Part shown: piece by piece, positions 9,138 through 20,100 of the stretch
Numbering within the stretch: position 1 is the stretch's first letter
Layout of the letters: each line of letters starts with the position of its first letter
The notes under the pieces: model-generated
The model's database searches: none
What the model saw: the letters and a program-made list of their open reading frames with translations, nothing else
What the model was told of the DNA's origin: nothing
Origin: a bacterium
GTDB lineage: Bacteria; Planctomycetota; Planctomycetia; Planctomycetales; Planctomycetaceae
Assembly: GCA_016125225.1 (NCBI GenBank)
Contig: WGME01000018.1
Span: forward strand, 62,001 to 126,000
Direction of reading: 5' to 3'
Length of the DNA stretch: 64,000 nucleotides
Made by a program: the position numbers and the translations under genes

Positions 9138-9713
9138 GTGTCCGACCCCGTTACCACTCCCGTGGCTGATGGTGATCGCGACAGCGTATCGACAGCCGAG
9201 TCTGCTCCGGTGTCGGCACGCGCTCCCGTACGAACACGCCAATCGACGGCAGCAGTCACACCGTCTGAAGTTTGGGGACTCACCAGCAGCGACCGACGTT
9301 TTCTGCTGATTTCCCTGCTGATCACCGCAGGCTTACTCGGGGCACATGCCTGGCAACAATCGGTGCGATCGGCCTATCGCGTGGAAGTTCTTCGCGCGCC
9401 GCAAGCGGCGGCAGCGATTCCACAACCCGAACGGAAACCAGACGTTTCCGAGGAACGTCTAAGACAAGAGCCACCCACTTCAGTCCCGCCGCTGGCCGAG
9501 AGTTACGTCTATCAGATCGACATCAATCAGGCGACCTGGTCCGAATGGGCTCAACTACCCGGCATCGGAGAAACATTGGCCCGCCGGATTGTCGCGGAAC
9601 GAGAATCCGACGGACCATTTAAATCCATCGACGATTTACGGCGGGTGAAAGGCATCGGGGCGAAAACGCTGGAAAAGATGCGTCCCCACCTGCGGGTGCC
9701 TTCCAGACTATGA
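9138..9713 (+). CDS. ComEA-like helix-hairpin-helix protein with one membrane segment
   Basis: A 191-aa protein: polar N-terminus, one transmembrane helix at about residues 53-72 (FLLISLLITAGLLGAHAW), a linker, then a tandem helix-hairpin-helix domain at about 130-190 with LPGIGETLARRIVAER and VKGIGAKTLEKMRPHL. This is the layout of ComEA, the membrane-anchored DNA receptor of natural transformation, though short HhH proteins also occur without competence. No other competence genes are in the window. The start is a GTG at 9138 preceded by GCGGAA. The stop overlaps the stop of the convergent STAS gene by six bases. Confidence 0.85.
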   Translation: MSDPVTTPVADGDRDSVSTAESAPVSARAPVRTRQSTAAVTPSEVWGLTSSDRRFLLISLLITAGLLGAHAWQQSVRSAYRVEVLRAPQAAAAIPQPERKPDVSEERLRQEPPTSVPPLAESYVYQIDINQATWSEWAQLPGIGETLARRIVAERESDGPFKSIDDLRRVKGIGAKTLEKMRPHLRVPSRL

Positions 9714-10286
9714 GGCCGCATGGGAAGGATATTCGAGATCCTCTTCCACGGTCATCGCTTCCGGCACATAACCCGCGGGAGTATTCAACACGTCGCGACC
9801 TTCGGGGTCGAGCTCGAACCAGCCGGTGTTGGCTCGGCGGAAGAACTGCTGAAACCACAGCATCCGCTGCACGTTCGGCTGCGGCGTGGTCAAAGCGAAC
9901 CACACGTTCCGCTTCTCATGCCAGTCAAACAACATCCCGAAGAAGCCGCTGGGAATGTATTTGACATGCTGCATATCGACCACGATCGATCGGCAGCGAT
10001 CGCGTTCGATGAACTGGGTGAGAGCTTCTCGCAAAAGCGCGAGGTCCGCACCATCCCAGATGTCCATCTCGCCCATGTGGAGGAGATAGGTCTCGTCTTC
10101 CAGGACGTCCACGACCATCCGTTTGAAATGTCGCTGTTGCGTCATGCGAGGCGGTCCCTGTTTCAAGGCAGGCGGCGCTGCGGTAATGCAGCGTTTTGCT
10201 TCGGAACGGAACGCAAACCCCTTGCCAGAAGCGTTATTTGGCGCACAGTTTGATGTAACTAGCTGGTGTGATGAAAGTTGCGTCAT
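9708..10286 (-). CDS. STAS-domain protein (anti-sigma antagonist-like)
   Basis: The C-terminal 145 residues look like a STAS domain: an initial strand pair around YLLHMGEMDIWDGADL, an SIVVDMQHVKYIPSGFFGML segment at the place where SpoIIAA-like proteins carry their phosphorylatable Ser or Thr, and a final FRRANTGWFELDPEG. Such proteins switch partners such as anti-sigma kinases. Two starts compete. The ATG at 10286 has a strong GGAG seven bases upstream; the ATG at 10145 starts right before the domain (MTQQRHF). Both starts sit in the identical 13-mer GTTGCGTCATGCG on the plus strand. No kinase or sigma gene is adjacent. Two near-perfect palindromes lie upstream of 10286. Confidence 0.75.
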   Translation of the reverse strand: MTQLSSHQLVTSNCAPNNASGKGFAFRSEAKRCITAAPPALKQGPPRMTQQRHFKRMVVDVLEDETYLLHMGEMDIWDGADLALLREALTQFIERDRCRSIVVDMQHVKYIPSGFFGMLFDWHEKRNVWFALTTPQPNVQRMLWFQQFFRRANTGWFELDPEGRDVLNTPAGYVPEAMTVEEDLEYPSHAAS

Positions 10287-10323
10287 GCGTTTCTCCGTGG
10301 GTTGCAGCATCGTTTCCGCATTC

Positions 10324-10372
10324 GTGTGGTGAATTCGCCACACCACAACAGACCCTGTTGACAATTGGCAAC
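10324..10372 (-). promoter_or_regulatory. tandem palindromes upstream of the STAS gene
   Basis: Two adjacent inverted repeats 38 to 86 bases before the STAS start at 10286. The first, 10324-10343, is GTGTGG-T-GAATTC-G-CCACAC, symmetric but for one pair. The second, 10357-10372, is GTTG-A-CAATTG-G-CAAC, again with one asymmetric pair. They look like operator sites for a dimeric regulator. A third GTTGCGTCA (10390) lies just beyond. The remaining 10402-10627 before the next gene shows no further clear structure apart from a 15-base match to 23628-23642. Confidence 0.4.
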
Positions 10373-10627
10373 ATCTTTTGTGGCTTAATGTTGCGTCAGC
10401 GATTCAGGGCCGTTACGCGGAAGACTAGCCCGTAATTTCCCCGGGAAGTTGCGCGGCCAGGGTGGTTTTCTTGAGATTATTTTGTGGCTCGTGCGTCTCT
10501 AGCGGTAAGGTGATTCTCAGCGCCCGATTAACCGGCACAATTCGTACATTTCCCGATCTCCGCTCTCGACAATCTCGGCGCAGTTTGCTGAACTTACCGC
10601 AGCTACCGTTCCACGCCAGGGATGCGC

Positions 10628-13600
10628 ATGATGCAACCGACTCTGATTTCACGATTTGCAGCTCTGACCCTTGTCTTCGCGACTCTGTGCCTGTGCCTCA
10701 CCGCCCGCGCTCAGGATTCAGGAAGTTCACCGCCGGCCTCGGCCGTCGACGCCAGCGGCAAGGGAGAGTCGCCGCCCGAACCGGTGATCTACCTTCCCTA
10801 CTCCGAGCTGAAGGCGGTCTTCCAGCAGCATGGGGCCTCGGTTTTTCTCTCCTTCCAAGACTATTTGAGTATGTGGGAGAAGGCGTTTCCGCAGGTCAAT
10901 CGCCCGCCGGAACAGCCCCCCGTGGGTGGCGTCATTACTTCCGCCAATTACGTCGCCACCGTGCAGCAAGATCTGGCGCAAATTGAAGCCCAGTTTGATA
11001 TTCAGATTTTAAAAGAAGGCTGGGTCGAGATCCCGGTGACGTTCGGCGAAGCCGCTGTGGGAAGTGTCACGGGCGAACCCGGGCCGGTCTTTCTCCGAGG
11101 CACCGGCAATGGCACGTATGCGCTGCTCTTCTCAAAACCGGGTCAGCACAAAATCACCTTGCAGCTCACCGCCCGGGTCCGAACCGCCCCGGAAGGCCGC
11201 AGCTTTGAACTCCAGATTCCCAACGTCGCCATTACCACGTTTCAACTGACGGTTCCTGATGCCGATCAAACCATCGATCTGCAGCCGAAACTGCTCCAGG
11301 AACCCGTTCCGGGCAACGACAAGGCGACTCAACTGAAAGCGAGTCTGGGTTCCACCGATAAGGTGACCGTCCGTTGGCACCCGCGCGTGGGGACCAAGCC
11401 CGACATGGAACTCCTCGCGAGTGCCACCAATGCCACGCTGATCACGGTCGCTGACGGCCTGATTCACGCGGACAGTTTCTTCCTGGTCGATGTCTTGCGT
11501 GGTCAGTTGCAGCAACTCCGGGTCGCGGTTCCCAAAGGCCAACGCATTCTCGATGTCACTTCCGAAGCCCGTGTGAAGGAATGGTCGGTCGCTGAAGAGG
11601 CGGAACGGCAGATCATTACTGTCGAACTCCTCAGCCGCCAATCGGGAAAGATTCCTCTCGAAGTCCATACGGAATGGCCCCTGTCAACCGAGCCTTTCGA
11701 CGCCGCTGGTCTGCAGGATGGTGTCGCTCATGGGATCCATCTGCTGGATGTGCTGCGTGAAAGTGGCCAAGTCGCCTTGCGGGCCAGTTCCGACCTGGTG
11801 CTGAACGTCACCACGCAACAGGGTCTGGCGAGAATAGATGAAGCCGAAGTTGATGCCCGCATCAAGAAGCCCGGTGCCTCCTACTTCAAATTCTACAGCC
11901 CGGACTGCCTGCTGTCGGCAACCGCGAAACCGATCGAACCGCGACTGCTGGTGGATCATGTGGCTGATCTCTATATCCAACGCAGCCAACTGAAGCTGGT
12001 CACCAGTTTGAACTACACCATCGAGCGAGCCGGGCTGTTTGAACTGAAGATCGATGTCCCCGAAGGTTTGACCATCGATAGTGTGAACTGCGAGGGCTTG
12101 AAGCAGTACGACCTGTCGACCGACAAACGGTTGCTGACGGTTGTGCTGCGCGAAAGCCGGATGGGTCCGCTGGCGGTGCAGATCACGGCCACCATGCCGC
12201 GTGACTCGCAAGCGGAAGCCAGTGATCTGACAGTGCCGCTGCTGACGCCGGAGAATGTCGCCGTCGAAACGGGTCGCTTCCGCATCCTCGCCCCGGAGGC
12301 CATCGAAGTGATTACCGATCCCACGACGATCGTGGGATTTCAACCCGATGCCGCCCCCAATACCAGCGTGGAGGGAACAGAACGCCTGGTTTCCGCCTGG
12401 ACATTCAATCGTCGGCCGATCTCAATGACAGCCCGCACGCTGCTGAAACCCACGCGGCTCACGGCTCAGGTGGGCACCACGGCTGATATTCAGCAGGGGC
12501 AAGTGCAGGTTACCGCCACCGTCCAATTCCTGGTGGAATATGCGGGCCTGGACACCTTCCGCATCGCCGTGCCGGAAGCCCTGTCCGAAATGGTGCAGAT
12601 CAGTCTGGCCGATGGCAATGCCCCGCCGATCCGACAGAAAAGTCCTGGAGCCGCCGTCGATGGCTGGGTCCCTTGGACGATTGTGCTGCAACGTGATGTC
12701 AGCGGATCGGTCGCGTTTCGAGTGACCTATGATCTACAACCGACGGCTGTCGAAAACAGTACCACCGAAACCACCACTCTGCCGATTGTGCGTGTGCTTG
12801 ATCCCTTTGTGAGCACTGCGGAAGCTCCTGCCGCTCGCGAGATTCCTGTCAGCCGTATCACGGGCGAAGTGACAGCCAAGAAAGATCGAGCCCTCTCGGT
12901 CACAGCCACCGCAACCGGGGGTGATGTCGAATCGATCGATGTCCGCGAATTATCACAATTGCCTGCTGATGGTTTCGTCGCCTTCCGCTACTATCAGCAG
13001 CCCGTCGAACTCCAACTCTCCGCCGCCAAATACGACATTCAGAATGTGATTGAAGCCGTGGTCTCGCGCGGTCTGGTGGAAGCCGTGCTCGACAAGAGCG
13101 GCACCGCTGTGATTCGGGGTCGCTTCCTGACCAAATCGAGTGAACGGCAACGCTTGCGGATTGATCTACCCAAAGGGGTCGAGCCGCTCGGCGCTGAGAT
13201 TGATGGCAAATCGATCGCATTGGAAAAGCTGCCGAACGCGAAACCGAAAGATGGCTGGGAAGCCTTCCTGATCAACGTGGCTCGGACGAAATCATCGGAT
13301 GAGACGTTCCTCGTTAGCGTGCAGTACCGAGTCACACTCACGCCCGGTCCGTTCCAAACGCGGGGTGGCGATGTGCTGTTGCGACTGCCCACGATTGGCG
13401 GAACCGAAACCGCAGCGGTCCCCGTGCAACAACTGCGCGTCGTCCTATGGGCTCCCGATGAATTTGCGTTTGTCGGATCACCAGAGCACTTTGAACGTCT
13501 TTACCGCCCGCGTTGGAAGGAACTGCTCTACACGGGTTACAGTCAAGCGGGACAGGACGACTGCCAGTCGTGGATTGGTGGCAGTTCCGGGGGGGTGTTC

Positions 13601-14017
13601 GACTTTCCCACCGAAGGCCACGCCTATGTGTATACGAACCTCGGCGGCCGCGATCGCATTCAGGTCCATTGGTGGCATCTGCCCTTCTACACCTGGATCG
13701 TCAGTGGCTCGCTGGTTTTGATCGCGGTGATCCTGCGGAATACCTCGTGGGAGAATAAGCTGACGATTCTGATCGTGGCGGCCTTTCTCGCCAGTGCCTA
13801 TGCACTGAAAGATATGGATCTGGTGTTACACGGTCTGGCGGTTTCGTTCTACGGACTGCTCGCCTTGATCGCCCTGTGGGTGCTGCATGGCGTGATGACC
13901 GGCTGTTGCCAGATCCGGAAACGATCGACCGATCCCCCCAGCCCGCCTAGTGCCGTCGTCATTCCTCCTCCGGGTGTGTTTGACAGCGTGACGTTGGGTC
14001 AGCAAAAGCCCTCGTGA
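10628..14017 (+). CDS. giant exported beta-rich protein with C-terminal membrane helices
   Basis: About 1129 aa. A signal peptide (hydrophobic FAALTLVFATLCLCL, cut after TARA) is followed by a segment with the motif VIYLPYSELKAVFQ, about 950 residues predicted to be beta-rich by their alternating hydrophobic pattern, and three to four transmembrane helices at about 1035-1105 (FYTWIVSGSLVLIAVIL, LTILIVAAFLASAYAL, SFYGLLALIALWVLHG), ending in a short Pro-rich tail. I recognise no catalytic motif. The ATG at 10628 is six bases from AGGG; the ATG at 10622 abuts it and is unlikely. The next gene on the same strand has the same architecture, so the pair probably forms one envelope system. Function unknown. 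Confidence 0.88.
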   Translation: MMQPTLISRFAALTLVFATLCLCLTARAQDSGSSPPASAVDASGKGESPPEPVIYLPYSELKAVFQQHGASVFLSFQDYLSMWEKAFPQVNRPPEQPPVGGVITSANYVATVQQDLAQIEAQFDIQILKEGWVEIPVTFGEAAVGSVTGEPGPVFLRGTGNGTYALLFSKPGQHKITLQLTARVRTAPEGRSFELQIPNVAITTFQLTVPDADQTIDLQPKLLQEPVPGNDKATQLKASLGSTDKVTVRWHPRVGTKPDMELLASATNATLITVADGLIHADSFFLVDVLRGQLQQLRVAVPKGQRILDVTSEARVKEWSVAEEAERQIITVELLSRQSGKIPLEVHTEWPLSTEPFDAAGLQDGVAHGIHLLDVLRESGQVALRASSDLVLNVTTQQGLARIDEAEVDARIKKPGASYFKFYSPDCLLSATAKPIEPRLLVDHVADLYIQRSQLKLVTSLNYTIERAGLFELKIDVPEGLTIDSVNCEGLKQYDLSTDKRLLTVVLRESRMGPLAVQITATMPRDSQAEASDLTVPLLTPENVAVETGRFRILAPEAIEVITDPTTIVGFQPDAAPNTSVEGTERLVSAWTFNRRPISMTARTLLKPTRLTAQVGTTADIQQGQVQVTATVQFLVEYAGLDTFRIAVPEALSEMVQISLADGNAPPIRQKSPGAAVDGWVPWTIVLQRDVSGSVAFRVTYDLQPTAVENSTTETTTLPIVRVLDPFVSTAEAPAAREIPVSRITGEVTAKKDRALSVTATATGGDVESIDVRELSQLPADGFVAFRYYQQPVELQLSAAKYDIQNVIEAVVSRGLVEAVLDKSGTAVIRGRFLTKSSERQRLRIDLPKGVEPLGAEIDGKSIALEKLPNAKPKDGWEAFLINVARTKSSDETFLVSVQYRVTLTPGPFQTRGGDVLLRLPTIGGTETAAVPVQQLRVVLWAPDEFAFVGSPEHFERLYRPRWKELLYTGYSQAGQDDCQSWIGGSSGGVFDFPTEGHAYVYTNLGGRDRIQVHWWHLPFYTWIVSGSLVLIAVILRNTSWENKLTILIVAAFLASAYALKDMDLVLHGLAVSFYGLLALIALWVLHGVMTGCCQIRKRSTDPPSPPSAVVIPPPGVFDSVTLGQQKPS

Positions 14018-14034
14018 GAGGTGCACGAGACCGT

Positions 14035-14068
14035 GCCGTAGCGATCGAGCCTGATCAATCGCTACGGC
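14035..14068 (+). terminator. perfect hairpin between the two giant genes
   Basis: An 11-bp perfect inverted repeat, GCCGTAGCGAT/ATCGCTACGGC with a 12-base loop, fills the gap between two same-strand giant genes. There is no T-run after it, so it may be a partial terminator, an RNA-processing site or a stabilising stem that sets the relative expression of the two genes. Confidence 0.45.
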
Positions 14069-14110
14069 GATCCCCCTGGCGAGGTGTTCGTGCTCAAGGA
14101 ATTCGGTGAC

Positions 14111-17100
14111 ATGTGCACCACCTTCAAAACCATCGGCTGGAAGTTATGGCTGCTGACGGCAACCCTGCTCGTTCCGTACGCCAGCCCCTGCCATGCCGAC
14201 GACAATCCTGCGACCGATCTGGTACCGGCCCGGCGATCTTTCGTGCCCTTGAAAGACCTGCAGACGCTCGTGGATCGAGATCGCCGCGGCGTGCTCCTGC
14301 CTCGCGAGCAGTTTGAAGAACTGCTGGAACAGGCCCGGAAAAATGGTTCTCTGGCCACCGCTCCACCTGCGGCACAGGCCTTGACTCACGCCCGCTATGC
14401 GACACGCGTCGTCGGTGATCAACTTCTCATGACGATCACGGCCGATCTTGAGCAGTTTGTTGGCGGCTGGAAAATCTGGAAGTTTCCGTTACAACGTGTC
14501 GCCGTCGAGAAAGCCACAGTCGATGGCCAACCGGCGATCATCGGCCGCACGAACGATCAAGCCCTTACCGTGGTCACGTCCACCATCGGCAAGCATCAAC
14601 TGGAACTGCAACTGTCGACCGAAATTGTGACCGTGGGCAGCGACCGCGTCGCGGGATTCTCGCTGTTGTCGAGCGCCACCGGCGAACTGAGTTTGACCGT
14701 AGAGGCGGGTAAACGGCTGGTGGTGGATGGAGCGGAACTCGAACGTCCGCAACCCATCGAACAACCCGCAGCCTACACCGTCTCCATCGGTGGGAAAGCT
14801 CAGATTCAACTGCGGATCACCGACCGGGCGTCAGATCGCAGCAGCGATGCATTAACCTTCGCGACTTCGGGATACGGCTTGCTGGTCGCGCCGGGAGAAG
14901 TCACCTGGCAAGTGCTGACGAATCTGCAGGTCTTTGGTCGACCGATCGACCAACTCACACTGACGGTGCCCGGTTACCTGGAAATTGCTGAAGTCGAATC
15001 AACCGGACTCGATGGCTGGGAGATTCAGGATGACCCCACCAATGCCGAACGCACTCGCCTGACGTTGACCTACGGGCAACCCTTCGAAGGCAGTCGCAAA
15101 GTTTCGTTACGGGGCGTGCTCGCGGTTCCGGCTGGCACACCGTGGTCAGTGCCTCCATTGACGATTGAGAACATCAGTTCGCATGTGGGGCAGGTGCTGG
15201 TGCAGTACCCGTTTGGGATTCGCCTGCAAGCCATCGAAATGGATGGCATCCGCCGTGCGACGGAAGCGGAAAAACCCGTTTCCGACATGCCCGAAGACAT
15301 GACTCTGGCCGCGGGTTATCAGCGACTGCGTTTCGATGCCTGGCGGGAAGAGTTTCAGTTACGACTGGTCACGGAACCCAAACAGCGTGAAGTCCATGCC
15401 GCCATCGCCGCAGTGCTCGATGTCTCCGCTGCCGAGGTCTCTCTGCAAGCGGCCCTGACATTAACGCCCCGCTATGCGGCCTTGTTCGATGTCGATATCG
15501 ACCTGCCAGCCGAATGGTCCGTGATCTCCGCGACCACCGGAGACAATCAGTCGCTCACTTGGCAGCTTGTGCCGCAGAATCCCGGAACTAATCGCGTGCG
15601 TGTCACACTGGCGACACCCTTGGCACCCGATGCGAGCACCGTGGTGCGGTTGTCGTTACGCCGCGATGTGGAAGGCTGGCCCGTGGAAACCGAGCCGGTG
15701 GAATTCGCCTTGCCGGAACTCGTCGCCCCACAGGCCAATGTGGTGGAAACCGCCCTCGTGGTGCGTGGCGACCCCGACCTGGAACTCGTCGTGACGGACA
15801 CTACGGGACTCGATCCGGCAGCTTTGAAGGCCGATTGGGAACGGCTTCGATTCCAGTCGCAAGACACCCGTTATGCCGGAACCTTACAAGTCAGCCGCAA
15901 ACCGGCACGCGTCGCGGTCGAGACCTATGGCTTTTACCGCTTAGATCCGCAGACACTGGCCTGTTCGCTCTTCTCTTCGATCTCTGTGGAAGGCGGGGGA
16001 ACGCGGCAGCTATTGGTCACCTTGCCGGAAGCCACGCCAGAGACGGTCCGGTTTCAGTCGATTGGAGCGACACTTGTCGAACAACAAGCCTTGACATCCG
16101 ATAACGGTCGCCGCGTGTGGCGACTGCAGTTTGCCGAACGGATTCTTGGTCGCGTTGCCATCCTTGTGCAGTTCACTTTGCCACGCGATCCGGCGGCAGC
16201 ATTATCGGCCCCGCTCTTGGAAGTTCCCCAAGCGGAGCGGTCGCATGGAGCCGTGGTGGTTGAGGGTGGTCCCGAACAACGCCTGACGATTGTCGCGAAC
16301 GATGGCCAAGGCCAGGCATTGCAATCGATGGACCCTTTGGAATTGCCGCCCGTTCCGTACCACTATCAGGAGCGGATCGTGGGGGTGTACCGCACCATCG
16401 GCAGCGGCAATACCTTGTCTCTGACGGAAGAACGGTTCGACAAAGCCGCGATCCCGACCGCCATCTGTTCCAATCTGACACTCATGAGCATTCTCTCGCG
16501 GACGGGGGAATGGCAGCAGCAGGCCACGTTCGATTTGCAACTGGCGGGTGTCCAGCAATTGCAGATCACGCTGCCGCCCGATGCCGAGTTATGGGCGGCG
16601 ACCCTGAATGGTGATCCTGTGGAGATTCGCAAAGCGGGGGATCAACTTTTGATTCCCCTGCCCCGCGATTTGACCGGGGTAGCGGAGGTGAGTCTGGACG
16701 TTTACTATCGTTCCACCAGTGCGGCTTTGAAGTCGAGCGGGCTGTTGTCGGAAGTCCCACCGGTGCTGCAGGCCATGACCGGACAGGGATCATCGCAGGA
16801 GGTCGATGTGCTCGAGCAAAACTGGAACCTGATTCATCCCGCAGAGACTCTGATCATCGATCATCAGACGGCTCTGGAACCAACCACGGCGTTGGACTCC
16901 CCAGGCTGGCTGGCACAACTCGGCCATTCGATCCAACTCCCGAGTCTGAAGGCGACCCTCTGGACGTCGCTGGCGATGGCGGTGTTTTTGGGCGTTCTGG
17001 CGATGGTCGTGCTGGCTTATCGACGCGGAGGAAAATGGGGTGCGCTGGCAGGCATTCTCACACCAATTGTGGTGGGAATGGTTCTGCTATGTCTGAGCAT

Positions 17101-20100
17101 GACATTTGGTCGACAACAAAGAACAGCCAACACATCGAGGGCAACTACGGTCACCGTACAGCAACCCGCGTTCTATGCCGACGAGTACATGAGCGATTTT
17201 GCTCCGCCCGCAGCGACCCCGGCAGCACCGATGGCCGAGGGCTTCCAGAGTAAAAGTGTCTTTGAGAGCGGCGGCCCCGAAGATGCTCAATTACGCAGGT
17301 TGAGCGAGTTCGACAAGTCCCAGAGTGATGCCGCAAAACAGGAAGCCGCAGAGAAGAAGGCCAGCGGAGAAAAAGACGCGATACAGGATCGATTTGGACG
17401 GGTGAAAGAGGAACTCCGTAAAAATGATGGCGGCGCGGCGATGGCAGGAGCCCCGGTTCAACCGGCCGAGCAACCACCGGCACCGCCGCAGGCCGAGCAA
17501 CCCATCCCTCAGCTTCCGCAATTGGAGCCCAAGCCCGAGAACCAGGGAATCAACGCGAATGCCCGGGCCGCGACCCGCGTGCTGAATCCGCAACGGATCA
17601 AAGGAAGGTTATCGCTCGCCCTGGTGATGGATCGCCCGGCCGATAGTGTCAAGAAGTCTTTCCGGTATGTCGGCAGTGCGGCAGCCGGTACGGGCATCCC
17701 CTTGAAGGTGGAGTATTGGGATCGCCGCGGCGGCGTGGTCTTCCGGGGCTTTCTCCTGATGCTGGGTCTCTTCGCTGGCTGGCTCCTGCGAAACCAACCA
17801 GCGGCTAAAAAACTCGGACTGGCTTTTCTCCTGCTGAGCATCGGCCTGATCTTGCTGCCCGTGGCCCCTGCGGGCTGGCAGGTCACCGTCGATGGTCTGT
17901 GGCTGGCATTGCTGGGAATGCTCCTGGCCTGGACGTTGTTTGGGCTGGGGCATGCCATCCGGTCGATCTGCCAGTGCTGTCAGCGTGTGTGCTCCTTGTT
18001 GGCCTGGCTGCTCATGCTCTTGGCGGTGAGCACGTCACAACTGCAGGCTGCGGAACCCGAGACCAAACCGGCCCCACCCGCGCCGTTACCACCGACTCAA
18101 GTGCTGATCTACGAAGACCCCGCAGCCCCCCTGGCTGCCAGTCGCGTCTTCCTGCCCTACGATCAGTTCCGCAAGCTGTATCAACTCGCCCATCCGTCGG
18201 AACTGCGTCTGCCAACGGCGCCGATCACAGCGAAAATTGTGGATTCGCTCTACTCCGCAACGGTCACCACGGCCGCGGAATCCGCCAGCTTTGTGCGAGT
18301 GCGAGCCCGGTACACCATCTTGAGCTATGTCGACGGCCAGGAACCCGTGGCTCTTCCCGTGCAGGGCGTGATCGTGAAGTCCGCCAGCCTGAACGGTCAA
18401 CCGGCGGCACTCATTACCTCCGCGACTCCGTGGACGATTCTGATTCCCGCACCGGGAATGCATGTCCTGGACCTCGATTTCGATGTGCCATTCACTCCCC
18501 AGGGGACAGCGGGGACGTTTGGCTTGAAGATCGATCCGACACCCGCCGCGCGGTTTGATTTTCAGTTGCCCGCCCCAGCCTTGTCGGTCCGCGTCAATGG
18601 TTCGACCAGTGCCTACCGTCGCGTGACGCAAGACGATACCACGCACATTGAATTCCCGGTGGACGCTGGTGGCGAACTGCAGGTGTCGTGGCAGCCGGAA
18701 CAGACGCGGGCCGGTGCCGCCGTGGTTCATGTGGAATCGGCCGCAGCGGTGAGCATTGCCGATGCCGGGGTCTCGGCCAGCCTGGGGTATCTGTACCGCA
18801 TCCGGCAGGGAGTCGTCCGCGATGTCTCGTTCCGCCTGCCCGACGACGTGCGTCTGCAGTCCGTGCTCGGCCCCGATGTGGGTGGTTGGGAGTTGATCGG
18901 CGAAGGCGTAAACCGACAGCTGCGTGTCTTTCTGAGACGCAACGTCAACGATCAGACTCAACTCACGTTGGAATGTTATCTCGGTCAGCGCGTCGATCCC
19001 GAAGTGACCTTCGATGTCCCCAACGTGACACCATTGGAAATCACCACGGAAGCCGGGACGGCAGCGATCTTCGCAGGCGATGCTTTTTCTCTGCGGACCA
19101 ATCGCGTCGAAGGACTCAGCCAGATCGAGGCCAGCACCTATCAAACACGAATCCCGGTTTCCCGCCCGAACATGGCCCCGCAAATGGCCTACCGCTTCAG
19201 CCGTCGACCATGGAACTTGAACCTGACGGCGACTCGACTCGCCACCCAGATGCAGGTGCAGATCGAACAGGGATTGCTCGTGGGAACGCGGAAAGTCCGC
19301 ATCACCACACGGGCCGTCTGTCGTCTGGCGCGCATGCCCCGTTCGTCTCTGACCGTGGAAGTTCCCGCCAGTTGGCTGGTGCTCGATGTCCAATCGGCGG
19401 GGCTTTCCGATTGGTATCGGTTGCCCGGTGAAGATGGCCAGGCCACCTTGCAACTCGATTTCCAGAGTCCTCAGCAGGGCGAAGTCGTGATCGCCGTGAC
19501 GGCAACGGAAAACCGCACGCCCGATAGCACGCTGCTCGATGTGCAACCGCTCCGTTTCCGCAAGGCCGATCGTGCGCAAACGCAACTGGCCTTGTGGTTC
19601 GAGGAAGGTTTGACCGGTCAGGTCTCGGACCTGGGAAATTGGCAGCCGATCGATGCCACTACGGTTTCGGCGAACCTGCGCGGCCTGCAATCCACCGGGG
19701 CTCAACTCGCTTTCGTGAGCCCGGAAACTCAACCGGGGCAACTCGAACTCACCTTGCACCAACAAAAGTCACGTCTCTCGGCCAGCAGTCTGACGGTGAT
19801 CAATGTCACCGACGTGGCCATTGTTTATGGGCTGGTACTGCAATGGCATATCGACCGGGCCAGCACCGAAACCCTTGTGGTCGATTTGCCGAACTGGCTC
19901 TCGTCCCGGCTGCAGTTTCATGGTCAGGACATTCGAGATGCCCGCCCGGCCCCGCTTGATGAACTCTTTACCCGTTGGACCATCACTCTGCGTGGCCCTG
20001 CTGCGGGACCGTTCCGTCTCTCGGCGTCGGCGTCCTTACCTGCCGCGACGGTGCAGATTCCTGCTCCCGAAGTGCGGTTCGTTCAGCGCGATAACGGCGT

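Noticed and set aside
18086-19765. 559-codon minus-strand frame inside the giant gene
   Set aside because: A long antisense frame is common in GC-rich coding DNA; the giant frame continues unbroken through it with clear domain structure.
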